From Roseicyclus sediminis (lineage in GTDB: Bacteria; Pseudomonadota; Alphaproteobacteria; Rhodobacterales; Rhodobacteraceae), in the NCBI RefSeq assembly GCF_025515305.1, contig NZ_JAOPHT010000007.1:1-64000 (forward strand): a DNA stretch of 64,000 nt. The letters are read 5' to 3'. Both the position numbers and the translations under genes were made by a program. The notes below the pieces were generated by a model. That model made no database searches. It was not told the DNA's origin and saw only the letters and a list, made by a program, of their open reading frames with translations. This document shows positions 9,618 to 17,513 of the stretch, piece after piece (the first letter of the stretch is position 1; the number at the start of each line of letters is the position of its first letter).

Positions 9618-9748
9618 CGCGCGCAGCCCGCGTGGCCGATTCGCCTCTGTGGCCGGCGAAGGCACGCGGATGCGGGAACCCGTAGTTGATTCGCTGTCCC
9701 GCCGCGTCTACCGTTTCGGCGTTTTTGTACGCTGTACGGTGGGATAGC

Positions 9749-10975
9749 ATGTTCGAGACGAAGGAACCGCAGGTGCCGCAGCGGGCGCGGAAGGTCGTTC
9801 TTTGCATGATCGCCGCCGCCCTCCTGGCCGCGCCGGCCGCGGCGGAGGGCCTGGCAACGGAACGTCAGGCCGTGTTCGCCCGGATGCTGGACGCACCGGC
9901 CGACCGGGCGCTGATGCTCCGCTACGCGCAGCTTTCGGTCGCGCTCCGCGACTACGAGGCCGCGGTCTCGACGCTGGAACGCCTGATCGACCTCGAACCG
10001 GGCAACGCGACCGCCCGGCTGGAGCTTGCGACCGCCTATTTCGCGCTCGGCAACTACCCGCTCGCCGAATACCACCTCGCGGCGGCCTCGGCCTCGGGCG
10101 CGCTCGGGCCGGACCAGATCGCCGCCGCCAATGCCTACCGCGAGGCCGCCGCCGAGCGGGACGCGCCCAGCCGGATTTCGGGCTACGTGGCCGCCGGCGT
10201 CGTCTCGGCCGATGGCGAGACGGGTCTCGCACTCAGCGGCGCGCTCGACTGGCGGATCGACATGGGCGACGCCAACGCCACCGACTGGGTCACCGAGATG
10301 GCGGTCTCCAGCTATCTGCTCGACAGCGATGCGGGCGCGGATGCGGGCGACCGGCGGTCCTTCCGGCTGCGCACGGGACCTGAGCTGCGGCTGACCGGCG
10401 ACGCCTTCGGTCCGCTCCTGCAACCCTATGTGGAACTGGAAGCCGTCCGGTACCCCGACGCGCCCGCCTCGGACTACGATGCGCTGTCGATCGGCCTGGC
10501 CTACCAGAATCCGCACACCGCCACGCTCGGCAGTTTCGCCGACATCTCGGTGGGCTGGGGCGAGTTCCGCACGACCGGCGCCTCGATCGACTTCCACGAC
10601 ATCGACATCGGCCTCGTCTACCGCCTCTCGCGTGACGCTCAGATGCGGCTGACCGGATCTTTCGGGTCCGAGGAAAGCGGGAACCGCGACGAAGACAGTC
10701 GCGGCCTGCGCCTGGACTATTCCCACCGGTTCGACGGCCCCGCCTCGCTCGGCGGCGACGACTGGAGGGCGGGCGGCTTCGCCTCGGTCGACTGGCGCGA
10801 CATCACGGAAGCCGGCACGCCGAGGGACGAGACGCTCAGTGCCGGGGGCCTCTTCCTCCGGGCGGGCCTCGGCGGCGACCTTTTCGTCGAGACCCGCGCG
10901 AGCTTCCTCGACAGGGACGGCGCCAATCCCGCCTCCGAGACGGTTCTTTCGGTGCAACTGGGTTGGGAGTTCTGA
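9749..10975 (+). CDS. Exported TPR protein with outer-membrane beta-barrel-like C-terminus
   Basis: 408 residues. The signal peptide ends near AAPAAAEG (about residue 33). Two TPR-like helix pairs follow (RALMLRYAQLSVALRDYEAAVSTLERL and the next repeat). The C-terminal ~250 residues alternate polar and hydrophobic residues in beta-strand style, with internal VELEAVRYPD and DISVGWGEF strands and a terminal strand VLSVQLGWEF. A final aromatic Phe is the classical outer-membrane protein signature. It probably sits in the outer membrane with the TPRs in the periplasm. The stop is one base before the FecR gene start, so the two are coupled. Start ATG 9749 was chosen because it gives a normal signal peptide; ATG 9806 is an alternative. 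Confidence 0.72.
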   Translation: MFETKEPQVPQRARKVVLCMIAAALLAAPAAAEGLATERQAVFARMLDAPADRALMLRYAQLSVALRDYEAAVSTLERLIDLEPGNATARLELATAYFALGNYPLAEYHLAAASASGALGPDQIAAANAYREAAAERDAPSRISGYVAAGVVSADGETGLALSGALDWRIDMGDANATDWVTEMAVSSYLLDSDAGADAGDRRSFRLRTGPELRLTGDAFGPLLQPYVELEAVRYPDAPASDYDALSIGLAYQNPHTATLGSFADISVGWGEFRTTGASIDFHDIDIGLVYRLSRDAQMRLTGSFGSEESGNRDEDSRGLRLDYSHRFDGPASLGGDDWRAGGFASVDWRDITEAGTPRDETLSAGGLFLRAGLGGDLFVETRASFLDRDGANPASETVLSVQLGWEF

Positions 10976-10976
10976 G

Positions 10977-11822
10977 ATGAACAGGCTTCGCAAGACCCCG
11001 CTCGCCGCCCTTCTGCTGGCCACCGCCTTGGGCTTGCCCGCCCTGTCGCAGGAGATCGGTACCGTCGCCTCCAGCGAGCCCACGCTGCGCGGAACGCCGC
11101 CCGGCGCCGGGACGCGCACACTGGCGCTCGGCACGGACGTCGTGGCCGACGAGACGGTGCAAAGCTCCGCCACCGGGCGCGGACAGCTTCTGTTTCTCGA
11201 TCAGACGACGCTGTCGCTCGCGCCGAACACGACGATCGTTCTCGACCGGTTCGTGTTCGATCCGAACCGCGGCACCGGCGAGATCGGCCTGCAACTGACC
11301 GAGGGCGCGCTGCGCTTCATCGGCGGCACGCTCAGCCGCGACCAGGAGGCGGTGATCGTCACGCCGACCTCGACCATCGGCATCCGCGGGTCTTCCGCGC
11401 TGGTGTTGCACACCAACGGGCGCACCATCGCGATCTTCATCGCGGGCGACCGGCTCTGCATCGTCGTGAACGGCGCGCGGAGCTGCACCAGCCGTCCGGG
11501 CGGCGTCCTGACCGAGGATGGCTACCAGGGGCGGGTCGCGCCGGACTTCCTGGCCTATGTCCTCGGCCTGATCGACGGCGCGCCCGTGGTCGTCTCGCGC
11601 GGCGGACCGGGGACCGGCCCCGCGGTCGGGCCCGGACAGGGCCCCGCCTCGCCCGACGGGGAGGAGTTCGACCGCCAGATCTTCCAGGACGGGTTCGACG
11701 CCGACACGCTGACCGGCCTGATCGATGGTTTGTCAGAGCCCGAGGACCCGACGATCATCGAAGAGGAAGGCGGAGTGATCGAACCACCCCCGCCGGAGAT
11801 CGGGTTCGACCCCGAGGTCTGA
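10977..11822 (+). CDS. FecR domain protein, exported
   Basis: A 281-residue protein. A signal peptide covers residues 1-25 (MNRLRKTPLAALLLATALGL, cleavage after ALSQ). A FecR-like beta domain occupies about residues 60-160 (RGQLLFLDQTTLSLAPNT, then VVTPTSTIGIRGSSALV). The acidic/proline-rich C-terminus has no transmembrane segment. FecR domains here are probably periplasmic ligand or scaffold modules rather than sigma regulators, since no ECF sigma gene is nearby. It follows the TPR/barrel gene directly (TGA then G, then ATG) and is convergent with the adenylate cyclase gene 9 bases away. TPR-FecR-CHASE2 cyclase neighbourhoods suggest one functional unit (inference). Confidence 0.82.
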   Translation: MNRLRKTPLAALLLATALGLPALSQEIGTVASSEPTLRGTPPGAGTRTLALGTDVVADETVQSSATGRGQLLFLDQTTLSLAPNTTIVLDRFVFDPNRGTGEIGLQLTEGALRFIGGTLSRDQEAVIVTPTSTIGIRGSSALVLHTNGRTIAIFIAGDRLCIVVNGARSCTSRPGGVLTEDGYQGRVAPDFLAYVLGLIDGAPVVVSRGGPGTGPAVGPGQGPASPDGEEFDRQIFQDGFDADTLTGLIDGLSEPEDPTIIEEEGGVIEPPPPEIGFDPEV

Positions 11823-11831
11823 AGCGCGGGC

Positions 11832-14027
11832 CTACCGCTTGTTCAGCGCAACCTCCGCTCCGTCCCATTCGGGCGGCGGCGGGTCGAGCCGCCATGCGGC
11901 GATCCGATCGAGGTAGAGCTGCACAAGCGCGCCCGTGTCGCAGAAGGCCGGCTCCTGCCGGGCAATGTCGCTGAAGGCGTCCTCGGCCGCGTCCCAGTCC
12001 TGCGCGAGATAGGCCGCGCGCCCGACGCCAAGCGCGCCCGCGAAGGCGGCGAGGCCGGGGGTATCCTCGGGCAGGACCGTGAAGACCTCGACCGCGCGGG
12101 CGAAACCCTTGGCCGCGATCCGGTCGAGCGGCACGGCGATCAGCCCCGGCGGGCACCCCGCCGCCGCCTCGGGCCCCACGCAATTGGTGACGCCGTAGGC
12201 CCGCGTCAGCCCCTCGAGCCGGGCCGCGAGCGTCACGCTGTCGCCGATGCAGGTATAGCTCAGCCGGTCGCGCGAGCCCATCAGCCCGACGAAGGCCATC
12301 CCGGTGTTGAGGCCGATCCCCACGCGCACCGCGGGCAGGCCCGTCTCGGCCAACTCCGCGGTCGCCCGGGACACTGCCTGTTCCACGGCGGCGATGGCCT
12401 CCAACCCAAGGGCGACATGGTCGGGCGCGGCGATGGGCGCGTTCCAGAAGGCCATCACCGCGTCGCCCATGAACTTGTCGATGGTCGCGCCCCGGTCCAC
12501 CAGCGCCTCGGCCACGGCGGAGAGGTAGGTGTTGACCAGCGCCACGACCCGGTCGGGCGGCATCCCCTCCGTGACGGTGGAGAACCCGCGCATGTCGACG
12601 AACATCACGGTCAGCTCGCGTTCGGCCCCGCCCGGCGTCAGCGCGGCCTCCGGGTTCGCCTCGATCCGGCCGATCAGCGAAGGCGGAAGGAAATAGGCAA
12701 AGCGCGCGCGAATGGCCCGGCGTGCCCGTTCCTTGGCGAGAAAGCCAAGCGTCGTGCCGGGCAGGAAGACGGCCAGGGCCGTCAGGGCCGGCATCACAGG
12801 GTCGAAGAGAACGCCCGCGTGCCGGAACGCGAGCGTTCCGCCAAGAACCACGCCCCCCGCGAGGATCGCCGCCGCCGCGACGCCGAGGACCGGCCTCTCG
12901 CGCATCTGCAGCGCGGTCAGCGTCAGGCCCGTCAACACGACGAGCAGCAGCTCCAGCCCCGGCATCCAGTCGGGACGGCTTAGGAAATCGCCCTCGACGA
13001 TCTGCTCGATGATCTCGGCATGGAGCGTGACCCCCGCGATCGCCCCGTCAAGCGGCGTGGTGCGGATGTCGAACAGCCCCTGGGCGGAGGAGCCGACGAG
13101 CACGATCCGCCCCGCGACGCGCGCCTGCAGGTCGGGATCGATCCCCTCGGCCTCCAGCACGCGCCCGACGGGCGTCACCCTCTCGGGCGTGTAGCCCGCG
13201 AAATGGATGCGGAAGCGTCCGTCGGCCTCCACCGGGAAACTGAGCGCGCCGGTGCGCATGGCGACCGCGGCCACCGTCCCTCCCGAGACCTCGCCCGAGG
13301 CCTCGGAGGTGCGCAGCAGATGCCCCCCCGCCCCTTGCGCCACGCGGAGGAGCTCGGCGGCGAGCGAGGGCATGGGCGTGTCGCCGATCATCGTGACCAT
13401 GGGAACGGTGCGCGTGACCCCGTCGGCGGTCCGCCCCAGGCTGATCGTGCCGAGCCCTGCGGCGGCGGCGGTCAGGCCCGGCAGGTTGACGATGGCCCCG
13501 GGAAAGGCCGTCAGCCCCGCGGGCCAGTCCCCGGTGACCGCGACACCGGCCTTTGGCAAAGGCACCTCGCCCTCGGCCGCGCCCGAGACCGAAAGGACCA
13601 CCGGCCGCCCCTCGATGGCCTGGGCGAAGACGAGGTCATGGGGCGGCAGGCCGAGATCGGGCAGGACCGGCGGTATACCGGGGCGGAAACGCGTCCAGCT
13701 TTCGGCGATGCGCTCGGGCGAGGTGCGGTCGGGCTCGGCAAAGAGGACGTCGTAGCCCACTGCCGCCGCGCCATGTTCGAACAGCCGGTCGGTCATCGCG
13801 GCGAGGTAGCTGCGCGGCCAGGGCCATTGCCCGTAGGCGTCGAGCGCGGCCTCGTCGATGTCGATGATGTGCACGGGGGCCGCCGGGTCGTAGGGCCGTG
13901 GGCTCGCCCTCTGGTAGCTGTCGAAGACGGCGTCGCGCGCGCGTTCGAGGATAGGTGGCGCCAGCACGGTCAGCGCCACGAGCAGCGCCGTCATCGACAG
14001 GCCGAGCGCGAGGGTCAGCCGACGCAT
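11832..14027 (-). CDS. CHASE2-domain class III adenylate cyclase
   Basis: A 731-residue membrane sensor. TM1 is at about residues 5-25, a periplasmic CHASE2 domain at about 30-345 (VHIIDIDEAALDAYGQWPWP, VGYDVLFAEPD), three TM helices at about 356-430, and the class III cyclase domain at about 470-650. Metal-binding aspartates are D478 (VMFVDMRGFS) and D522 (DKFMGDAVMAFWNAP). K518 and D596 are the adenine-selecting pair, so the product should be cAMP. The transition-state Asn is replaced by Thr599 (IGDSVTLAARLE) while Arg603 is kept, a variant that recurs in CHASE2 cyclases. The start ATG 14027 is where similarity begins. A cNMP-binding membrane protein lies upstream on the same strand. Confidence 0.92.
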   Translation of the reverse strand: MRRLTLALGLSMTALLVALTVLAPPILERARDAVFDSYQRASPRPYDPAAPVHIIDIDEAALDAYGQWPWPRSYLAAMTDRLFEHGAAAVGYDVLFAEPDRTSPERIAESWTRFRPGIPPVLPDLGLPPHDLVFAQAIEGRPVVLSVSGAAEGEVPLPKAGVAVTGDWPAGLTAFPGAIVNLPGLTAAAAGLGTISLGRTADGVTRTVPMVTMIGDTPMPSLAAELLRVAQGAGGHLLRTSEASGEVSGGTVAAVAMRTGALSFPVEADGRFRIHFAGYTPERVTPVGRVLEAEGIDPDLQARVAGRIVLVGSSAQGLFDIRTTPLDGAIAGVTLHAEIIEQIVEGDFLSRPDWMPGLELLLVVLTGLTLTALQMRERPVLGVAAAAILAGGVVLGGTLAFRHAGVLFDPVMPALTALAVFLPGTTLGFLAKERARRAIRARFAYFLPPSLIGRIEANPEAALTPGGAERELTVMFVDMRGFSTVTEGMPPDRVVALVNTYLSAVAEALVDRGATIDKFMGDAVMAFWNAPIAAPDHVALGLEAIAAVEQAVSRATAELAETGLPAVRVGIGLNTGMAFVGLMGSRDRLSYTCIGDSVTLAARLEGLTRAYGVTNCVGPEAAAGCPPGLIAVPLDRIAAKGFARAVEVFTVLPEDTPGLAAFAGALGVGRAAYLAQDWDAAEDAFSDIARQEPAFCDTGALVQLYLDRIAAWRLDPPPPEWDGAEVALNKR

Positions 14028-14403
14028 GGGCCGCCCCGGCCTGCGGCGGGTTCGCGACCCTGCTTCACGCCTGTCGGCACGCGCGTCACCTCCCTGCCAC
14101 CACCTGTTACCCAATTCCGGCAAGCATGGGCGAATTCCCGTTCGATGGCAAACTCTTGGGGTCTGGCGCCCGCGACCGCGGCGCGCCGGTGCCGAGGTTC
14201 TGATCGGGGAGACACGGTTCCCGGAGCGGCGGGGGCGGCGGCGGTGGCGAGCGAGGACACCGCGCGGGTCCTGCACCTTCCGGGCGAACGTGCTCTGCCC
14301 GGGATCGGGGCTCGGCAGGAGATCGCGCTTGCGGCGGGCCATGCACCGCAAGCCGAGGTTCGGCGCAAGCTCGTGGCGATGAGGGCGGCGGCCCCGCCCG
14401 CGT
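14028..14403. other. 376-base gap without a supported gene
   Basis: The gap lies between the cyclase start and the cNMP-binding protein stop. It should hold the cyclase promoter (leftward). Part of the + strand (about 14240-14400) stays open and reads ARQEIALAAGHAPQAEVRRK, but there is no convincing start, ribosome-binding site or family match, and it runs into the neighbouring gene. I see no clear terminator or repeat. Confidence 0.5.
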
Positions 14404-15114
14404 TCAGCCCCGCACCCGGAGCGTCTCCGCCCCGCTGAGCGCCCGGGCGTTGGCCGCGCGCTCCATCGGCACGCTGTCGGCGACCTTGCGCGCCAGTTCC
14501 CGCCCGAAGAGCGCCACCATCGCGTTCGACAGGGACGGCGCGCGCGCCATCCGCGCCTTCAGCGCCTCGATCGGCAGGCGCACGACGGTCCCCCCCTCGG
14601 GCAGCGTGACCCCCGCGCTCGATGGATTGCCGGTCAGAAGCGCGATCTCGCCCACGAAGGCGGGCCCCGCGATCGGGAAGACCGCCCCCTGCTTGTCGAT
14701 CTCGATGCGGTCGGAGAAGACCAGCATCAGGTCCTCGACCGGCGCCCCCTCGAGCGCCAGGGGCGTACCCGCCTCCACCGTCTCGCGGCGCATGATGCGC
14801 TTCAGGCGCCGGAACTGGCCCGGTGTCAGGGTCGGGAAATGGGCGAACAGTTCCCGGTCGGGTTCGGACATGCGCCATGTCGTCCGTTCGGTCACGATCA
14901 GGAGAACGAGCGAGAGGTTCACCGAGAACAACAGGACGTTGGCGAAGACGGACTGGATCACGGGTTCGGGGCGAAGCGCATAGAACAGCGCGTCGCACCC
15001 GAGGCCCGCCATCACGAGGATCCTCAGCCACAACTCGTCACGCACCGTGAAGCCGATGAACTTGAGCAAGAGGCCCAGCATCAGGATGGAGGTGATCAGG
15101 ATCGGGTCCGTCAT
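14404..15114 (-). CDS. Popeye-like membrane protein with cyclic-nucleotide-binding domain
   Basis: 236 residues. Three hydrophobic helices occupy about residues 4-23, 29-47 and 54-75, and a cNMP-binding beta-roll about 90-215. This three-TM plus cNMP layout matches Popeye-domain proteins. The phosphate-binding cassette is at about 155-170 (FVGEIALLTGNPSSAGV): the Gly-Glu is conserved, but the Arg that normally binds the cyclic phosphate is replaced by Ser165/Ser166, as in some Popeye proteins. It probably senses cAMP at the inner membrane. It lies upstream of the adenylate cyclase on the same strand, so enzyme and receptor are neighbours. Start ATG 15114; a TTG at 15132 is an alternative. Confidence 0.8.
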   Translation of the reverse strand: MTDPILITSILMLGLLLKFIGFTVRDELWLRILVMAGLGCDALFYALRPEPVIQSVFANVLLFSVNLSLVLLIVTERTTWRMSEPDRELFAHFPTLTPGQFRRLKRIMRRETVEAGTPLALEGAPVEDLMLVFSDRIEIDKQGAVFPIAGPAFVGEIALLTGNPSSAGVTLPEGGTVVRLPIEALKARMARAPSLSNAMVALFGRELARKVADSVPMERAANARALSGAETLRVRG

Positions 15115-15567
15115 GGCGGAAAAGGGCCCCAAGGACTTGAACTCACGCGTCTTCGACCCTTCCTAGCCGAGCGCGCGCGCATTCCCAAGCGCCGATGTCA
15201 CGTTCCGCGCCTGCCAGTGCCCCACCCCTGGTCGAGGTCGAGGTCGAGGTGGCATGTCCCGGAACCGAAGCGCGACAATCCGATCGTGCCCGTCACCCAT
15301 TGCATGGTGCAGACCCGCCGCGTCGCCGACCGTGTCGCGTTGCGCCACTTCGGGCGGCTGGTGGAGATCAGACCGACGGGGGAGGTTTTCAGGCACCAGG
15401 GAACGGAGGTGGCCCAGCGGTCCTTCGGTGGCAAAGTGGGCGAGAGCGCCGCCCGGGACCGAGGCAAGGCGCTTCGGGTGCGGTGAACCAGGCGCCTTCG
15501 AAAGCGCATCGCACGGGATCGGGAATTCTCATCGCCAGGCCGGTTCGACGAGGCGTCGCCGCATCTC
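15115..15567. other. 453-base gap without a supported gene
   Basis: No convincing coding region. Short open frames on both strands overlap each other without recognisable families or ribosome-binding sites. A small tandem (three copies of GAGGTC) is at about 15234-15251. The region may contain the promoter of the cNMP-binding protein and possibly decayed coding sequence; the + strand from 15301 (MVQTRRVADRVALRHFGRL) is the longest plausible remnant but is not recognised. Confidence 0.45.
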
Positions 15568-16560
15568 TCAGATCAGGCCCTGCTCGGCGAACAGGTCCTT
15601 CAACGGGCGCTTCGGACGCGGGCCGATATGCCGGATCACCTCTGCCGCCGCGGCGACGCCCATGCGGCCCGCCGTCTCCAGGTCCTGCCCCGTCGCCATG
15701 CCGTAGAGGAACCCGGCGGCGAACTGGTCGCCCGCACCTGTCGCATCCACCGGCGTGATCCGTTCCACCGGGACCTCGGCGCGCGCGCTCCCCCGGATCA
15801 GCTTCACCGGATCGCCCGAATGGGTGCAGACGACAAGCTCGCAGACCTCCGCCGCCCGCGCGAGCGCCGCGTCGAGGTCGTCGGTCTCGTAGAGCGCGAG
15901 CCATTCCTCGTGGTTGCCGATGGTATAGTCCATCTCCGCCTCGATCAGCCGGAGGAAATCGGCCCGGTGCCGGTCGACGCAGAACGGATCGCTGAGCGTG
16001 ATGCCCACCTTCCCGCCCCCGGCCCGGCAGGCGCGCGCCGCGGCCGTGAAGGCGGCCTTTCCTTCCGGCTTGTCGTACAGATAGCCCTCGAGGAACAGCC
16101 AGCGCGCCGAGCCCGCCACCCCGGCGTCGACGTCGTCCTCGTCGAAGTCCGCGCCGGCGCCGAGATAGGTGTTCATCGACCGCTCGCCGTCGGGCGAGAC
16201 GAAGATCATCGACCGCGAGGTCGGCGGCAGGTTGCCCGGCACCGGAGCATTCGGGAAGTCCGTCCCCTGCTCGGCCATGCCCTGCGCGTAGAACCGGCCC
16301 AGCGCGTCGTCCTTGACCTTGCCGAGGAACGCGGTGGACAGGCCCAGCGAGCCCACGCCCGCGATGGTGTTGGCCACGGACCCCCCGGGCGTCTGCACCC
16401 GGTCGGACATCGCGGCATAGAGAAGCTCGGCCCGCTCGCGTTCCACCAGCTGCATGATGCCCTTGGTGATCCCCATGTTCTCGAGGAAACTGTCATCGCC
16501 ATGGGAGATCACGTCGACGATGGCGTTGCCGATGCCGACGACGTCGTAGCGGTGGCTCAT
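15568..16560 (-). CDS. Adenosine kinase (PfkB family)
   Basis: A 330-residue PfkB-family sugar kinase. The N-terminal YDVVGIGNAIVDVI and GGSVANTIAGVGSLG (PfkB signature 1) and the C-terminal DATGAGDQFAAGF (signature 2, catalytic Asp278) are intact. The spacing and the GNAIVDVI start resemble the alphaproteobacterial adenosine kinases that convert adenosine to AMP in purine salvage; ribokinase-type activity cannot be excluded by eye. The start ATG 16560 overlaps the nth stop codon (ATGA), so translation is coupled to the endonuclease III gene. Confidence 0.87.
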   Translation of the reverse strand: MSHRYDVVGIGNAIVDVISHGDDSFLENMGITKGIMQLVERERAELLYAAMSDRVQTPGGSVANTIAGVGSLGLSTAFLGKVKDDALGRFYAQGMAEQGTDFPNAPVPGNLPPTSRSMIFVSPDGERSMNTYLGAGADFDEDDVDAGVAGSARWLFLEGYLYDKPEGKAAFTAAARACRAGGGKVGITLSDPFCVDRHRADFLRLIEAEMDYTIGNHEEWLALYETDDLDAALARAAEVCELVVCTHSGDPVKLIRGSARAEVPVERITPVDATGAGDQFAAGFLYGMATGQDLETAGRMGVAAAAEVIRHIGPRPKRPLKDLFAEQGLI

Positions 16561-17237
16561 GCTGGGGTCCCTTTCGCGGGTTTCGGTGACGGCTCCACGG
16601 TCTTGTCCTCGAAGGCGCAGAGATCGCGGATCAGGCAGGCGGGGCACTTGGGCTTGCGCGCGACGCAGGTATAGCGGCCGTGCAGGATCAGCCAGTGATG
16701 GGCATGGCGCTGGAACTCGGCGGGCACGTTGTCCTCGATGGCGCGTTCCACGGCGTCGACGTCCTTGCCCGGCGCGATGCCCGAGCGGTTGCCCACGCGA
16801 AAGATATGCGTGTCGACGGCCTGTGCCGGGAACCCCCACCACATGTTGAGCACCACGTTGGCCGTCTTCCGCCCCACGCCCGGCAGGGACTGCAGCGCCG
16901 CGCGCGAGGACGGCACCTCGCCGCCGTACTCCTCCACGAGGATGCGGCTGAGCTTCATCACGTTCTTCGCCTTGTTGCGGAACAGCCCGATGGTCTTGAT
17001 GTGCTGGATCAGGCGCTCCTCGCCGAGATCGAGCATCTTCTGCGGCGTGTCCGCCACCTCGAAGAGCGCGCGCGTAGCCTTGTTCACGCCCGCGTCCGTC
17101 GCCTGCGCCGACAGCGCGACGGCGACAAGGAGCGTGTAGGCGTTCACATGCTCCAGCTCTCCCTTCGGCTCGGGCTCGGCATCCCGGAACCTCCGGAAGA
17201 TCTCGACCATCGTGTGATAGGGCAATTGGCGGGCCAT
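16557..17237 (-). CDS. nth: Endonuclease III
   Basis: A 226-residue base-excision-repair glycosylase/AP lyase for oxidised pyrimidines. The helix-hairpin-helix LPGVGRKTANVVLNM contains the catalytic Lys, and VDTHIFRVGNR contains the catalytic Asp. The C-terminal [4Fe-4S] cluster ligands are C191, C198, C201 and C207 (C-x6-C-x2-C-x5-C). Its stop overlaps the adenosine kinase start. Upstream (276 bases) lies a pair of inverted intergenic repeats shared with the divergent alkyltransferase gene. Confidence 0.96.
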   Translation of the reverse strand: MARQLPYHTMVEIFRRFRDAEPEPKGELEHVNAYTLLVAVALSAQATDAGVNKATRALFEVADTPQKMLDLGEERLIQHIKTIGLFRNKAKNVMKLSRILVEEYGGEVPSSRAALQSLPGVGRKTANVVLNMWWGFPAQAVDTHIFRVGNRSGIAPGKDVDAVERAIEDNVPAEFQRHAHHWLILHGRYTCVARKPKCPACLIRDLCAFEDKTVEPSPKPAKGTPA

Positions 17238-17324
17238 GGCGCCCTTTTGGCCGCTCCGGCGCGGGGCGGCAAGGGGGGAAGCCCGGGCGCGGCGGACCTG
17301 AAGGCCCCCCGCGCCCGGCCCTGC

Positions 17325-17440
17325 CTCCGGCGGGAGTTTTCTTCCAGGATGAAGGAATGGCGCGGTCCCCCTCCTTCATCCTGGCCGAAAAACTCCGGGG
17401 GAGCCGGCGCCAGCCGGCGGGGGCGGCGCCCCCGGGCTCG
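17325..17440. repeat. Two head-to-head copies of the dispersed intergenic repeat
   Basis: The left copy is in reverse orientation and the right copy forward, so 17333-17356 (GGAGTTTTCTTCCAGGATGA...) and 17372-17396 are near-perfect inverted repeats about 24 bases long around a short GC-rich spacer. The right copy continues with CTCCGGGGGAGCCGGCGCC and a GGGGGC-GGC-GCCCCC hairpin. It lies between the divergent nth and alkyltransferase genes. A long RNA hairpin or cruciform is possible. Confidence 0.75.
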
Positions 17441-17513
17441 CCGCCGCGATGGCCCGCGAAAAGCCGCAAGTTCCGGGTCGCGAACGCCTGCGGTCCAGCG
17501 TTACCTTCGCCCC

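Noticed and set aside
10977-11822. FecR protein as an anti-sigma factor
   Set aside because: No ECF sigma gene nearby, no membrane helix, and a cleavable signal peptide; a periplasmic module fits better.
13020-14438. 472-codon + strand frame across the cyclase gene and the following gap
   Set aside because: Mostly antisense to the adenylate cyclase; its tail in the gap has no start, ribosome-binding site or family match.
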